A stretch of 64,000 bases of DNA from Xenorhabdus thuongxuanensis (GCF_001908095.1 NZ_MKGR01000005.1:20232-84231), one strand, 5' to 3'; shown: positions 27,888 to 38,111, numbered from the stretch's first letter. Program-made: numbers and translations. The notes: generated from the sequence alone by a model not told the origin.

Positions 27888-28382
27888 ATGGAATCTTTAT
27901 TTGATCGACGAAGCGATTGGCCCTCTTTTGAACAAGTGGCGCCAAATGTTATCGCCGCACTAGGAATGCTGGGCAAGGCAGTTGACGACTCAGGGCTGGA
28001 AAAACAACTCACCGAACTACTAAAATTGCGAGTCTCCCAGTTAAATGGATGCGCATTCTGCCTCCAATTCCATTTGAATCTGGCACGCAAACTCGGCCTA
28101 GAACAGGCTAAAATCGACTTGGTAGCAACATGGCGAGACGCGGGTGTGTTTTCTGCTCGTGAGCGTGCCGCACTAGGTTGGGCTGAGGCACTGACCTTAA
28201 TGGCACAACAGCACGTTACAGATGTTTTATATGATGAGGTTCGAGCCGCGTTCACCGAATCAGAAATCGCATTCCTGACTACCTCTGTGGGTGCAATCAA
28301 TGCTTGGAATCGTATCGCAGGTGCTTTGCAGTTTTCTCCACCCATTCCGAAGGTTAAAATGACCGAGAGCGTGCGCCTATGA
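27888..28382 (+). CDS. AhpD-like carboxymuconolactone decarboxylase family protein
   Basis: A 164-residue alkylhydroperoxidase-like protein with the CxxC catalytic pair (NGCAFCLQFHLNLARKLG). The ATG at 27888 is preferred because GGAG lies 6 bases ahead; the open frame reaches back to 27807, overlapping marR. It is divergent from marR and overlaps the next gene by 4 bases, forming an operon with the broken acetyltransferase. Role is probably thiol-dependent peroxide or electrophile defence; the substrate is unknown. Confidence 0.83.
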   Translation: MESLFDRRSDWPSFEQVAPNVIAALGMLGKAVDDSGLEKQLTELLKLRVSQLNGCAFCLQFHLNLARKLGLEQAKIDLVATWRDAGVFSARERAALGWAEALTLMAQQHVTDVLYDEVRAAFTESEIAFLTTSVGAINAWNRIAGALQFSPPIPKVKMTESVRL

Positions 28383-28600
28383 GTAAACAGAACTTAGTAC
28401 TCCGCTCTGTCAGTAATGAAAAAGATGTTCGTTGTTGCTTCCAATTGATGCAGCAGCTCCGTCCACACCTCACGTCGGAGTCTGAATTTTGGGACCGTTG
28501 GCAACGTCAGTCAGCAGATGGCTATCATCTGGCCGGCTTGTTTGATGGAAGTACGCCAGTAGCATTGGCTGGCTATCGAGTGCAGGAAAACCTGATGCGC
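28379..28600 (+). pseudogene. GNAT acetyltransferase, N-terminal half only
   Basis: Reads as a GNAT-family N-terminus (LVLRSVSNEKDVRCCFQLMQQLRPHL to ALAGYRVQENLM) and then abruptly turns into an unrelated sequence near 28597. The acetyl-CoA binding part (Q/RxxGxG/A) is missing. Its start overlaps the stop of the AhpD-like gene. Confidence 0.72.
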
Positions 28601-28915
28601 TCCGAGACTTGGTCGAAACTGCTGTACCACACGTTAGCGCCACATTTGTGAACGCAAGCTTAACGGCTGCGTCACAACGAGACAAGGCTCATCATCTGGC
28701 ACTGGCGCTGTCAGAAGTACTGATCAACGAGCTTGATGCTGCCGATGTGGTCTTACTGTCCCTCCCGTTGCACAACTTTGCCGTACCTTCGGTGCTAAAA
28801 AGTTGGATCGATCATGTGGTGCGTCCAGATCGTACATTCCGATCAACTGGTATTGGAAAAGTAGGGCTACTGCGGGACCGACCTGTATGCGTATTACTAG
28901 CCTGCGAAACTTTCA
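28600..28915 (+). pseudogene. Flavodoxin-fold NADH azoreductase fragment
   Basis: In a different frame from the acetyltransferase half, this stretch reads as the middle of an AzoR-type FMN-dependent NADH:quinone/azo reductase: LRDLVETAVPHVSATFVNASL, ADVVLLSLPLHNFAVPSVLKSWIDHVVRPDRTF. The N-terminal ~30 residues and the C-terminal third are missing. A deletion has therefore joined two genes. Confidence 0.68.
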
Positions 28916-29126
28916 GGTATTCGCGCTTGAAAACTGTAACCGTTCATCTCAAGTTCAGATGGAATCTCGTGTACGTTTCGAAGAATGGTTGACTGCGAAA
29001 TCCTGGCCTTGGTGATAGGTGGATAACAGTAAGTGAGCTTTTCGAGGGAATGGGCGGTGCGCTGGGCAAAGTTGTACTGATCGTGTGTGCCGATATAAGG
29101 CACGGTTTTCCCGCTAATATGTGTTA
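28916..29126. other. Unassigned stretch inside the 27-29.3 kb scar
   Basis: About 210 bases with no recognised gene on either strand. A minus-strand frame of 68 codons (28897-29103) gives no family I know. It is probably another fragment of foreign DNA. Confidence 0.4.
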
Positions 29127-29321
29127 AACTTAATTTGCTACCAGCGTTTTGCTCCGGCGACGTAATGACGGCAATCAGTACCGCAGAACATGCGGGATTT
29201 TAAGCCTGTAGAGGAACGGTGCAATCAGGCCGTCCGTTGAAGCAGGAACCCACCGAAGTGAGTCAGACTTTCGTCTGAACACCGTAGGAATCCTCGCCCT
29301 GAAGGGCGAGGAGGATGTCAA
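29127..29321 (+). mobile_element. 3' end of an IS605/IS1341-type tnpB element
   Basis: A frame ending at TGA 29276-29278 gives the typical TnpB tail PLKQEPTEVSQTFV, with an in-frame TAA at 29201. It is followed by the right-end hairpin TCCTCGCCCT (29291-29300) with AGGGCGAGGA (29303-29312) and the terminal GGATGTCAA. This part of TnpB elements normally also encodes the guide (omega/reRNA) scaffold. The tnpB body and left end are absent. Confidence 0.72.
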
Positions 29322-29427
29322 GTGTGCGTATTTGTGCGGCGAACTGTGTATCAATCGGTGTATCAGTTTTAAAGAGTTATCACATAACCTGACATGAATT
29401 TGTTATTAGAAACAAATGGTTATATTA

Positions 29428-29967
29428 ATGAAGAAACATATTGTAGAAGTGATGATCTCCGAACAGGAGGTTAAGCAACGTATTGCTGAGCTGGGACAAC
29501 AAATTACTGCGCACTATCGTAATAGCGATCGTGAATTAGTGTTAGTTGGCCTGTTGAGAGGATCGTTTATCTTTATGGCAGATTTATGTCGTGAAATTCA
29601 GGTTCCTCATGAAGTGGATTTTATGACTGCATCCAGCTATGGCAATGAGATGAGTTCTACCCGTGATGTGAAAATTCTCAAGGATCTGGATGAAGACATT
29701 CGTGGTAAAGATGTGTTGATCGTCGAAGATATTATTGACTCAGGCAATACACTGAACAAAATCCGTGAGATTCTCGCATTGCGTGAACCTAATTCACTGG
29801 CAATTTGTACTTTGTTGAATAAACCATCGCGTCGTGAAGTCGATGTGCCAGTTGAATGGATTGGTTATTCAATTGAAGATAAATTTGTAGTCGGTTACGG
29901 CATTGATTATGCACAGCATTATCGCCATCTGCCTTATATTGGGCATGTCACTCTGTTAGAAGATTAA
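29428..29967 (+). CDS. hpt: Hypoxanthine phosphoribosyltransferase Hpt
   Basis: Purine salvage enzyme that converts hypoxanthine (and guanine) plus PRPP to the nucleotide. The 179-residue protein has the PRPP loop [13 protein letters not shown] and reads like E. coli Hpt over its length. The start at 29428 (MKKHIVEVM) matches the family; an ATG four codons upstream (29416) is also possible, and neither has a strong ribosome site. It opens a block with E. coli gene order (hpt, can, yadG, yadH, pan, folK, pcnB). Confidence 0.96.
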   Translation: MKKHIVEVMISEQEVKQRIAELGQQITAHYRNSDRELVLVGLLRGSFIFMADLCREIQVPHEVDFMTASSYGNEMSSTRDVKILKDLDEDIRGKDVLIVEDIIDSGNTLNKIREILALREPNSLAICTLLNKPSRREVDVPVEWIGYSIEDKFVVGYGIDYAQHYRHLPYIGHVTLLED

Positions 29968-30001
29968 TTTTTGCGACAAACAGAAATAATCAATACGGCA
30001 T

Positions 30002-30035
30002 AAACAAATGGCAGCTTTTTTGCTGCCATTTGTTT
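30002..30035. terminator. Bidirectional terminator between hpt and can
   Basis: A perfect 14-bp stem: 30002-30015 (AAACAAATGGCAGC) pairs with 30022-30035 around TTTTTT. T-runs on both strands suit the two convergent genes. Confidence 0.92.
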
Positions 30036-30064
30036 TTATAATTAATAGGTTGTCCTTCGATCTG

Positions 30065-30718
30065 CTATTTTGTCTGGGATAACTTGGAAATAGCCTGACG
30101 GTAATTGAGTTCCAATTTTTCACGACTGTCAGCTGTAATATCCAGATCATGTAATTCACCATCCTTTAAACCATATACCCAACCATGAATCATCACTTTC
30201 TGTCCACGTTTCCATGCAGATTGCATAATGGTTGAATGGCCGAGGTTGTAAACCTGTTCAATGACATTCAATTCACACAAGCGATTCAGCCTATCATTAG
30301 GAGGTAACTCACCAAGCATGGAACTGTGTTTGTACCACAAATCACGGATATGGAGCAGCCAGTTATTGATTAAGCCCAATTCAGTGCCATCCATGGCAGC
30401 TTCAATACCACCACAACCGTAGTGACCACAGATAATGATGTGTTCAACCTGTAAAACATCAACCGCATATTGTACAACAGATAAACAGTTTAAATCGGTA
30501 TGGATCACAAGGTTAGCGACGTTTCGATGAACAAAAAGATCGCCTGGAGCTGCATCAATCAGTTTTTCGGCAGGTACTCGGCTATCAGAGCAGCCTATCC
30601 ATAGAAAATGAGGTTTTTGCGCTTTTGATAATTCTTTAAAAAAAAGTGGGTTTTCTTCATTTACGGATTTTGACCACTGCTTGTTCCTGGCAAACAGTTC
30701 TTCAATTTTTCTCATCAT
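30065..30718 (-). CDS. can: Beta-class carbonic anhydrase Can
   Basis: Hydrates CO2 to bicarbonate for biosynthesis. Zinc ligands are visible in CSDSRVP (Cys and Asp, near residue 43) and HYGCGG (His and Cys, near 100). At 217 residues it has the family length. Two ATGs stand in tandem (30718 and 30715); the second matches E. coli. The gene converges with hpt and diverges from yadG, as in E. coli. Confidence 0.96.
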   Translation of the reverse strand: MMRKIEELFARNKQWSKSVNEENPLFFKELSKAQKPHFLWIGCSDSRVPAEKLIDAAPGDLFVHRNVANLVIHTDLNCLSVVQYAVDVLQVEHIIICGHYGCGGIEAAMDGTELGLINNWLLHIRDLWYKHSSMLGELPPNDRLNRLCELNVIEQVYNLGHSTIMQSAWKRGQKVMIHGWVYGLKDGELHDLDITADSREKLELNYRQAISKLSQTK

Positions 30719-30902
30719 AACAAATAGCCTGGTAACATTTTTGAGATAGAATCATATACAACATTAATTGAGAATTTAATATTTAATTGAAGAATGTTTT
30801 TTATTTCCCCCCTACCATTACTAAGAAATAGGGGAAAAATAATGGCATAATTTATATCTTGCAGCAGTCAGGAATAGCAAATAATAAAGGTATTTTTTAC
30901 TT

Positions 30903-31826
30903 ATGGCTTACGCATTAGAATTGACGCAGCTCACGAAAGTCTATGAAAGTGGAGTGAAAGCGCTGCGGGGAATTGATTTGCGTGTAGAAGCAGGTGATTT
31001 CTACGCGCTTTTGGGGCCAAATGGTGCTGGGAAATCTACCACGATAGGTATTATTAGTTCCTTGGTTAATAAAAGTGGGGGTAAGGTCAGGGTCTTTGGC
31101 TACGATATTGATACGGCTCTCGTCAATGCTAAACGGCAGCTTGGTCTTGTTCCACAGGAATTTAATTTCAACCCATTCGAGACGGTGATTCAGATTGTAT
31201 TAAACCAGGCGGGATATTATGGTGTCCCGCGCAATGTGGCACTGGAGAGGGCGGAAACCTACCTTATTCAATTAGATCTATGGGGAAAGCGCAACGAGCG
31301 GGCAATTCGTTTATCTGGTGGTATGAAACGGCGTTTAATGATTGCCCGAGCCTTAATGCACCAGCCAAAATTGTTGATTCTTGATGAACCTACGGCGGGA
31401 GTGGATATTGAACTGCGCCGATCTATGTGGGAATTTTTGAAAGAATTGAATGCGCAGGGAACCACCATCATTCTGACGACTCACTACCTTGAAGAGGCTG
31501 AGATGCTGTGCCGAAACATCGGCATTATCCAACATGGCGAGCTGGTGGAAAACACAAGCATGAAAAATCTGCTTAGCCAACTTGAATGTGAAACATTCTT
31601 GCTCGATTTATCACCGAAAGGGGTAAAGCCTATTGTTGAAGGCTACGACTACCGTTTGATTGATGCAGTAACTCTGGAGGTGGATATAAAACGTGGGCAG
31701 GGATTAAATGATGTTTTCACCCAGCTAAGTACACAGGGCATACAAATTAGCAGCATGCGTAACAAAGCGAATCGTCTGGAAGAACTGTTTGTCGGACTAA
31801 CCAATAATAATCAAGGAGATAGATAA
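30903..31826 (+). CDS. yadG: ABC exporter ATPase YadG
   Basis: ATPase of a two-gene ABC-2 exporter, 307 residues. Walker A GPNGAGKST, signature LSGGMKRRL, Walker B LLILDEPTAG and the H-loop TTHYLEEA are present. Its stop overlaps the yadH start (TAATG), so the two are coupled. The substrate of YadGH is not known. Confidence 0.95.
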   Translation: MAYALELTQLTKVYESGVKALRGIDLRVEAGDFYALLGPNGAGKSTTIGIISSLVNKSGGKVRVFGYDIDTALVNAKRQLGLVPQEFNFNPFETVIQIVLNQAGYYGVPRNVALERAETYLIQLDLWGKRNERAIRLSGGMKRRLMIARALMHQPKLLILDEPTAGVDIELRRSMWEFLKELNAQGTTIILTTHYLEEAEMLCRNIGIIQHGELVENTSMKNLLSQLECETFLLDLSPKGVKPIVEGYDYRLIDAVTLEVDIKRGQGLNDVFTQLSTQGIQISSMRNKANRLEELFVGLTNNNQGDR

Positions 31827-32596
31827 TGATCCAACTATATTGGGTGGCTCTGAAAACCATTTGGATTAAAGAGGTCACCCGTTTTGGTCGTATTTGGGTG
31901 CAGACATTACTGCCGCCTGTGATCACTATGTCTCTTTATTTCGTTATCTTCGGCAATCTGGTTGGTTCCCGCATTGGCGAAATGGGTGGCGTTGGTTATA
32001 TGCAGTTTATTGTGCCAGGGCTGATAATGATGTCCGTGATCACCAACTCTTACGCTAACGTTTCTTCATCTTTCTTTGGCGCTAAGTTCCAGCATAGCAT
32101 TGAAGAATTGCTGGTTGCTCCGGTTCCAACCCATGTCATCATTGCTGGATTTGTTGGGGGCGGGGTAGCTCGTGGGGTATGCGTTGGCATTCTGGTGACA
32201 TTGGTTTCCTTATTGTTCGTACCGTTACAGATACATTCATGGGGAATGGTGGCAATCACTTTGCTGGCAACGTCGATCTTATTTTCATTGGCGGGGCTGT
32301 TGAATGCCATTTTTGCGAAAACATTCGATGATATTAGTATTATTCCAACATTTGTTCTGACACCGTTGACCTATTTAGGAGGCGTATTTTACTCCCTTAC
32401 CCTGTTACCTACTTTTTGGCAAATAGTGTCAAAACTGAACCCGATCGTCTATATGGTCAGTGGTTTCCGTTATGGTTTTCTCGGTATTATGGATGTTTCT
32501 CTGGCGATGACATTAGGCATGTTGGGGATCTTTATTGCTGGATTCTATGCATTGGCCTGGTATCTCATTGAATCAGGGCGAGGGCTAAGAACTTAA
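31826..32596 (+). CDS. yadH: ABC-2 type exporter permease YadH
   Basis: A 256-residue permease with six predicted membrane segments of the ABC2_membrane family; GGVFYSLTLLPTFWQ and NPIVYMVSGFRYGFLG are characteristic. It starts within the yadG stop codon and partners YadG. A terminator follows and panC lies convergent behind it. Confidence 0.94.
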   Translation: MIQLYWVALKTIWIKEVTRFGRIWVQTLLPPVITMSLYFVIFGNLVGSRIGEMGGVGYMQFIVPGLIMMSVITNSYANVSSSFFGAKFQHSIEELLVAPVPTHVIIAGFVGGGVARGVCVGILVTLVSLLFVPLQIHSWGMVAITLLATSILFSLAGLLNAIFAKTFDDISIIPTFVLTPLTYLGGVFYSLTLLPTFWQIVSKLNPIVYMVSGFRYGFLGIMDVSLAMTLGMLGIFIAGFYALAWYLIESGRGLRT

Positions 32597-32611
32597 TGGC
32601 CAAAATATAAT

Positions 32612-32636
32612 ACTCCGCCGTTGATTGCGGCGGAGT
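32612..32636. terminator. Bidirectional terminator between yadH and panC
   Basis: ACTCCGCCG (32612-32620) pairs with CGGCGGAGT (32628-32636) around a 7-base loop, between convergent operons. Confidence 0.8.
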
Positions 32637-32666
32637 GGTGGATACACACACATCCCACAATTAAAA

Positions 32667-33524
32667 TCAGTCAGCCAAATCAACCTGCTGATTATCAATC
32701 AGTCGTGTTTTTCCTAACCATGCAGCCATCAGGATCACGGCTTTTTTACTTTGTGCTGTTAATGGCATCAGGTTTTCTGCATCACGGATAAATAACTCAT
32801 CCGGCATAAAACCTTCTTCACGCAAATGTGCAGATGCCTGTTCAATGAGTCGTTCAGTATCCCGTTCGCCATTTTTCAGCCTTTCTGCCATAGATTGCAT
32901 AATTTTGTTCAGCAAAGGCGCAGTTTTTTTCTCTTCAGCGGATAGAAGACTATTACGTGAGCTCAACGCCAATCCATTTTTATCACGGACGATCGGCACG
33001 GAAACCAATGTAATATCGTAAGCCATATCGGCAATCATCTTGCGGATAATCTGTAATTGCTGGAAATCTTTTTCGCCGAAATAGACCAGATCGGGCTGGA
33101 TCAGGTTAAACAATTTGCTGACAACAGTAGTAACGCCACGGAAATGTCCTGGTCGGCTGGCGCCTTCAAGGATATGAGAGAGTTCTGGTACTTCGGTAAA
33201 AGTTTGATTGCCGTTTAAACCGTGTGGGTACATCTCGTTAACATTAGGGGCGAATACCAATTCGACGTTGCGACGGCTCAGTTTTTCGCAATCTTCCTGT
33301 AAAGTTCGAGGATAATTGACCAGATCGTCTTCTCGGTCAAATTGCATCGGATTGACGAAAATGCTGACGATAACGACGTCAGCCTGTGCTTTGGCAGTAT
33401 CAACTAACGCCATGTGACCATCATGCAGGTTTCCCATCGTGGGAACGAAAGCAATACGCTTGCCCGCTTGGCGCCAGCGACGGATTTCTCGGCGTAAAAT
33501 TGGGATCGTTTCTATAATCAGCAT
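32667..33524 (-). CDS. panC: Pantothenate synthetase PanC
   Basis: Joins pantoate and beta-alanine with ATP. The 285-residue protein shows [12 protein letters not shown] (nucleotide-binding HIGH-like motif), [24 protein letters not shown] and the ALSSRN loop. It follows panB in the order panB-panC. panD, which in E. coli lies near panC on this side, is absent: only 70 bp separate panC from yadH. Confidence 0.97.
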   Translation of the reverse strand: MLIIETIPILRREIRRWRQAGKRIAFVPTMGNLHDGHMALVDTAKAQADVVIVSIFVNPMQFDREDDLVNYPRTLQEDCEKLSRRNVELVFAPNVNEMYPHGLNGNQTFTEVPELSHILEGASRPGHFRGVTTVVSKLFNLIQPDLVYFGEKDFQQLQIIRKMIADMAYDITLVSVPIVRDKNGLALSSRNSLLSAEEKKTAPLLNKIMQSMAERLKNGERDTERLIEQASAHLREEGFMPDELFIRDAENLMPLTAQSKKAVILMAAWLGKTRLIDNQQVDLAD

Positions 33525-33563
33525 TGCTGTACTCCTTTAATTAGCCGTCATGCTGGAGAATAA

Positions 33564-34355
33564 TCAGTTGAATGAGTGTGTCTGGTCGGGATAGGCACCG
33601 CTTTCTACTTGTTCAATGTATAGGCGGATGGCATCCCTTATATTGCCAGTTTCTTTGAGGAAGTCTTTGGCAAATTTAGGTGGTCTTGCGGTGATGCCCA
33701 AGGCATCATGCATAACCAGAATTTGACCGTCAGTCATATTGCCTGCTCCGATGCCGATAACCGGAATGTCCAGCGCTTCAGTGATACGTTGTGCCAGTGT
33801 AGTCGGAACACATTCTAACACCAGGAGTTGCATACCTGCTTTTTCCAAAGCAATAGCATCGTCAAGTAACTTTTGGGCTGAGGATTCATCACGCCCCTGA
33901 ACTTTATAGCCACCGAGTACATTGACTGATTGTGGTGTCAGACCTAAATGACCGCAAACGGGGACGGCACGCTCGGTCAGCATTTTGACGGTATCACATA
34001 GCCAGTCTCCACCTTCAATTTTGACCATATTGGCACCAGAACGCATGAGTTCAGCCGCATTGTCAAAACTCTGTTCGGGGGTTGCGTAGCTCATGAAAGG
34101 CATATCTGCGATGAGAAAAGCACGAGGGGCACCAGCGCGAACACTTCGGGTGTGGTAGGAGATGTCTTCAATGGTAACCGGCAGGGTAGAGTCGAACCCC
34201 TGTATGGTCATGCCGAGTGAATCACCAATGAGCATGACACTAATGCCTTGTTCAGCGAAAAGGTGGGCGAAACTGGCATCGTAAGCTGTGATAGTTGCAA
34301 ATTTGCGCTTTTCTTTTTTTAACTGACTTAAATCAGCCAAAGTTGTTGGTTTCAT
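33564..34355 (-). CDS. panB: 3-methyl-2-oxobutanoate hydroxymethyltransferase PanB
   Basis: First step of pantoate synthesis. The (beta/alpha)8 enzyme shows [24 protein letters not shown] and [17 protein letters not shown]. Of two tandem ATGs, the second (34355, MKPTTLAD) sits 6 bases from GGAG and fits the family start; the open frame extends to 34391 without support. Followed by panC after 39 bp; folK lies upstream. Confidence 0.96.
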   Translation of the reverse strand: MKPTTLADLSQLKKEKRKFATITAYDASFAHLFAEQGISVMLIGDSLGMTIQGFDSTLPVTIEDISYHTRSVRAGAPRAFLIADMPFMSYATPEQSFDNAAELMRSGANMVKIEGGDWLCDTVKMLTERAVPVCGHLGLTPQSVNVLGGYKVQGRDESSAQKLLDDAIALEKAGMQLLVLECVPTTLAQRITEALDIPVIGIGAGNMTDGQILVMHDALGITARPPKFAKDFLKETGNIRDAIRLYIEQVESGAYPDQTHSFN

Positions 34356-34417
34356 CATTCTCTCCTGAATAGTTATACCCTCTATTTTCAAGTTGCCTCT
34401 CTACTTTCTACTACAAG

Positions 34418-34900
34418 CTACAACCAAAGTGTCAGGCCGTTTTCTGGAACTTTTTTTAATTGCTCTGCCAGGGTTTCTCCATCGGGAAACACAAGATCTG
34501 GTGCGATTTCTGCAAGTGGATAGAGCATAAATTCACGCTGTTTTAACCCGTAGTGGGGAACAGTCAAGCGTTCAGTGTTGATGATGTGATTACCAAACAG
34601 CATGATATCCAAATCGAGTGTTCTGGGGCCCCAGCGTTCGCCCTTACGAACGCGTCCTTGTTCCAGTTCGATTGCTTGGGTGTGATCAAGCAATGCTTCT
34701 GGAGGTAATTGGGTTTCCAATGCGACGGCAAGATTGAGGTAATCTGGTTGATCCTGTGGTCCCATTGGTTTAGTTCGGTAAAAAGATGAGCGTACCACAA
34801 AAGTGGTATCAGGGATCTTGCTCAAGGCAGCAAGTGCGTTATTGACTTGCTGCAAAGGATCAGCCAGATTGCTGCCAATGGCGATATAGACTCGAGTCAT
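34418..34900 (-). CDS. folK: Dihydropterin pyrophosphokinase FolK
   Basis: Pyrophosphorylates 6-hydroxymethyl-dihydropterin in folate synthesis. About 160 residues with YIAIGSNLADP, the RTKPMGPQDQPDYLN region and the signature WGPRTLDLDIMLFG. The start at 34900 (MTRVYIAIGSN) matches the family, directly after the pcnB stop (34902-34904); starts three codons upstream or more would overlap pcnB. The pair pcnB-folK is probably coupled. Confidence 0.95.
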   Translation of the reverse strand: MTRVYIAIGSNLADPLQQVNNALAALSKIPDTTFVVRSSFYRTKPMGPQDQPDYLNLAVALETQLPPEALLDHTQAIELEQGRVRKGERWGPRTLDLDIMLFGNHIINTERLTVPHYGLKQREFMLYPLAEIAPDLVFPDGETLAEQLKKVPENGLTLWL

Positions 34901-34901
34901 A

Positions 34902-36449
34902 TTAACCATTATTCCTATTCTGGCGAACGCGCCCACCACGGTGGGGGCGTGTCCTGCGGCGAATGGGTTCGCTGCCCAGTCCTGATATCATTTCGCGCTG
35001 TTGTGATGAAGTTGATTGTTGGAATGCAGTCCACCACTGCACCAATTCTTTCAGTTCATGGCGTGGTTCAATGCTGGCGCGTAATTCTAGTAAGTCATAT
35101 GCAGCACGGAACTTCGGATGTTCCATCAATTTATTTGCTCGTCTTCCTTGACGGCGCGGCAAGCGAAGTTGAAGCAACCAGATATCGCGCATGGTTGTGG
35201 TATGGCGTTTCGGGATCGCAATGGAGCGGCACTGTTCATCAAGAATATCATTCATTGCTAACGCAAAGGCGTCGTAATACTGTAATCCGCCTTCTTGTGT
35301 CAATTTTTCCGCATGTTCAATCAATGGATACCATAACATGGCCGCAAATAAGAAAGCGGGGTTAACTCTCTTGTCACTTTGTAAGCGAAAATCGGTATTT
35401 TTCAGCACTTGTGCCAACAGCTTTTCCATTAACGAATCACCGCGTTGGGTGAAACCAGGTTGAATAAGCGGAAACAATGGCTGGAACAACTGATATTCGC
35501 GCAGCAGTTTATAAGTCTTGTAACCCTGTCCTGTCTGTAACAGTTTCAGAGATTCTTCGAACAGACGTGCCGCCGGAATATCTTTCAACAGAAATGCAAG
35601 GCGTGAGATAGGCTCAGCGGTAGCTGGCTCGATAGTCATATCCAATTTGCTGGCAAAACGGACAGCACGCAGCATACGCACGGGATCTTCCCGATAGCGA
35701 GTTTCTGGATCACCAATCAGGCGTATGATACCTGCGTTCAGATCTGCCATGCCACCAGCGTAATCCCGCAGTGCGAAATCTTCAATGCCATAATAGAGGC
35801 TATTAATCGTGAAATCGCGACGAACCGCATCTTCTTCTACTGAACCGAAAATATTATCCCGCAGTAACATGCCGCTTTGGGCTTTATGTGACTGGTTGCG
35901 GTCATTGTTTTCAATTTGATCATGTGGCCCGCGGAAGGTGGCAACTTCAATCACATCAGGGCCAAACATGATATGGGCAAGGCGAAAACGACGTCCGACA
36001 AGGCGACAATTACGGAACAGTTGACGAACTTGTTCAGGTGTAGCATTGGTTGCTATATCAAAATCTTTGGGTTTTTTGTGCAACAGTAGATCACGAACTC
36101 CGCCACCGACCAGATAAGCTTCAAAACCTGATTTATTTAGGCGATACAGAACCTTCAGGGCATTATCACTGATGTCCTTGCGTGAAATTGGGTGTTGTTC
36201 GCGTGGGATCACCGTGAGCGGAGAGTCCGAAGGCATTGCCTTTGCGAATTTTTTCTTCATTTTGTCGTTTTCGGCATGTGATGAAGATGAATGATTCCCT
36301 CTGCGACGTTTACGCAAAGAACTGCTCTCTGTTTGAGCAGAATGGTCAGATACGGTGACTGGCCTTTCACTGACTGCCGGTGTGTCGTGCTTTGCTCTGT
36401 GATCGCGGATTAGCAGATTACGGCAGAAAGTTGCTACTCGGTTAAAAAT
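34902..36449 (-). CDS. pcnB: Poly(A) polymerase I PcnB with a likely AUU start
   Basis: Adds 3' poly(A) tails that promote RNA decay. The nucleotidyltransferase core is clear: [20 protein letters not shown] (catalytic aspartates), [27 protein letters not shown], and an Arg-rich tail. The longest frame with a standard start begins at TTG 36317, but the same frame continues upstream without a stop to ATT 36447-36449, where the codons read [12 protein letters not shown], matching the E. coli N-terminus (MFTRVANFCRKVL), which itself starts with AUU. AGGTG lies 4 bases ahead. That gives 515 residues, about 50 longer than E. coli, the excess being a Ser/basic linker near residues 15-75. Confidence 0.93.
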   Translation of the reverse strand: MFNRVATFCRNLLIRDHRAKHDTPAVSERPVTVSDHSAQTESSSLRKRRRGNHSSSSHAENDKMKKKFAKAMPSDSPLTVIPREQHPISRKDISDNALKVLYRLNKSGFEAYLVGGGVRDLLLHKKPKDFDIATNATPEQVRQLFRNCRLVGRRFRLAHIMFGPDVIEVATFRGPHDQIENNDRNQSHKAQSGMLLRDNIFGSVEEDAVRRDFTINSLYYGIEDFALRDYAGGMADLNAGIIRLIGDPETRYREDPVRMLRAVRFASKLDMTIEPATAEPISRLAFLLKDIPAARLFEESLKLLQTGQGYKTYKLLREYQLFQPLFPLIQPGFTQRGDSLMEKLLAQVLKNTDFRLQSDKRVNPAFLFAAMLWYPLIEHAEKLTQEGGLQYYDAFALAMNDILDEQCRSIAIPKRHTTTMRDIWLLQLRLPRRQGRRANKLMEHPKFRAAYDLLELRASIEPRHELKELVQWWTAFQQSTSSQQREMISGLGSEPIRRRTRPHRGGRVRQNRNNG

Positions 36450-36568
36450 GGTACACCTCGGTAGTGACTGATCAATTAAAACAAAAAACAGCCGCCAATC
36501 ATAACTTACTGGACATTTTTTGAGAATGCTTACAGTACCAATAGAAAGACTTTATTTAACTTAGTCTA

Positions 36569-37450
36569 TTAGCTAGGTTTTTTTGGCGGAACCGCGTTGA
36601 TATTCCAACCGACGATAGCCTGCTGTAGCAGTTGATCTGTCGTGAGATCCTGCCAGCCTGCGATAGTGGGTTGATTTAAAAATGATAACGCATCAATAAG
36701 CAATGGCCTTGGATCGCTCAATGGGATCGGCAGGGCATGATTTTGCTTAGAAAGTTTATTTCCCTCTTTATTTAGCACGAGAGGTAAATGCACATAATTT
36801 GGTGTTGCAGAATTCAAATGCTGATACAGAGATAGCTGGCGAACTGTGGGTTCAATTAAATCAGCTCCTCTGACAATTTCAGTGACACCTTGATAGTTAT
36901 CATCAATAACAACGACAAGATTATAGGCAAATAAACCATCTTTGCGATAAATAATGAAATCTTCCTCGGCCATTTTCGTAGGAACAGTGATATGGCCTTG
37001 CAATTTATCGTAAAAACCGTAAATCGGATGGTGCTGTTTTAGACGAATTGCAGCGTTGTGAGCTGATAGATGTAAATGTTGGCAGTGGCCATCATAAAAG
37101 CCGCCTAATTGTTGGATACGTTGACGGGTGCAGGTGCAGTAATAGCTATCTCCTTGCTGTTTTAATTGATCGAGGACAGCACGGTAAGCATCATGACGCC
37201 GAGATTGATAGAGTACTTCGCCATCCCAATAAAGTCCGTAATGTTCAAGGGATTGCAATATCCGGTTGGCGGCTCCGGGAACTTCCCGTGGGGGATCAAT
37301 ATCATCAATACGCATCAGCCATTTTCCGTGGCAGGCACGGGCTTGCAGATAACTGCCTAGTGCAGTTACCAGAGAACCAAAATGGAGATCGCCAGAAGGA
37401 GATGGAGCAAAGCGCCCAATATATAACGAGGAGTGTCCAGATTGAGTCAT
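36569..37450 (-). CDS. gluQ: Glutamyl-Q tRNA(Asp) synthetase GluQ
   Basis: A truncated GluRS paralogue that glutamylates queuosine at the wobble base of tRNA(Asp). It keeps the class I motifs ([12 protein letters not shown] for HIGH; KLSKQN for KMSKS), a zinc site with CTCTR, and lacks the anticodon-binding domain, at about 293 residues. The start at 37450 (MTQSGHSS) is homologous to E. coli; an ATG at 37471 is the alternative. It follows dksA on the same strand, as in E. coli. Confidence 0.93.
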   Translation of the reverse strand: MTQSGHSSLYIGRFAPSPSGDLHFGSLVTALGSYLQARACHGKWLMRIDDIDPPREVPGAANRILQSLEHYGLYWDGEVLYQSRRHDAYRAVLDQLKQQGDSYYCTCTRQRIQQLGGFYDGHCQHLHLSAHNAAIRLKQHHPIYGFYDKLQGHITVPTKMAEEDFIIYRKDGLFAYNLVVVIDDNYQGVTEIVRGADLIEPTVRQLSLYQHLNSATPNYVHLPLVLNKEGNKLSKQNHALPIPLSDPRPLLIDALSFLNQPTIAGWQDLTTDQLLQQAIVGWNINAVPPKKPS

Positions 37451-37505
37451 AGTTGATTCAAAAAGGGGCATACGGCGCGTTTAGCGCCGTACTTAACCCT
37501 ATTGG

Positions 37506-37961
37506 TTAGCCAGCCATTTGTTTTTCACGAATTTCGGCCAACGTTTTGCAGTCAATACATAAATCGGCTGTTGGGCGAGCCTCTAAACGGCGGATGCCGA
37601 TTTCAATTCCACAGGCCTCACAATAGCCAAAGTCCTCTTCTTCGACCTTTTTCAGCGTTTTTTCGATCTTTTTGATCAACTTACGCTCACGATCCCGATT
37701 ACGTAATTCAAGACTGAACTCTTCTTCTTGCGCCGCACGGTCAACTGGATCAGGGAAGTTTGCTGCCTCATCTTGCATATGAGATACAGTACGGTCTACT
37801 TCATCCCTGAGTTGATTGCGCCATGCTTCCAGAATCAGCTTGAAATGCTTTAACTGGGCATCGTTCATGTATTCTTCGCCTGGCTTTTCTTGGTAAGGTT
37901 CTACCCCAGCGATGGCGAGAATGCTCAAGGACGAGGTTTTACGTTTTTGCCCTTCTTGCAT
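37506..37961 (-). CDS. dksA: RNA polymerase-binding transcription factor DksA
   Basis: Binds the RNA polymerase secondary channel and with ppGpp mediates the stringent response. It is 151 residues, the same as E. coli, and nearly identical: coiled-coil tip aspartates in FPDPVDRA (D71, D74) and zinc cysteines CEAC...CIDC (114, 117, 135, 138). relA, the ppGpp synthetase, lies in the same window 24 kb away. Confidence 0.98.
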   Translation of the reverse strand: MQEGQKRKTSSLSILAIAGVEPYQEKPGEEYMNDAQLKHFKLILEAWRNQLRDEVDRTVSHMQDEAANFPDPVDRAAQEEEFSLELRNRDRERKLIKKIEKTLKKVEEEDFGYCEACGIEIGIRRLEARPTADLCIDCKTLAEIREKQMAG

Positions 37962-38090
37962 AATGCTTCTCCTTACACACGCACTATCAAACGACCCCCC
38001 AACAAGAGGGGGAAAAAAATAGGCCGCTATAAATAGCAGATGACTGCGAGGTTGGCAATTGTTCCTGCCATTAGTTTTGCAATGGTGTGA

Positions 38091-38111
38091 AGGCAGGCAT
38101 GTTTACTGCCT
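38091..38111 (-). terminator. Weak hairpin after sfsA
   Basis: AGGCAG (38091-38096) pairs with CTGCCT (38106-38111) between sfsA and dksA. No T-run follows on the minus strand, so termination is uncertain. Confidence 0.35.

Noticed and set aside
34847-35365. Plus-strand frame across folK and pcnB
   Set aside because: Antisense to two certain genes; no recognisable protein.
37995-38012. C-run/G-run hairpin upstream of dksA considered as a terminator
   Set aside because: The T-run precedes rather than follows the stem on the minus strand, so it cannot be a standard terminator; at most it is a leader structure.
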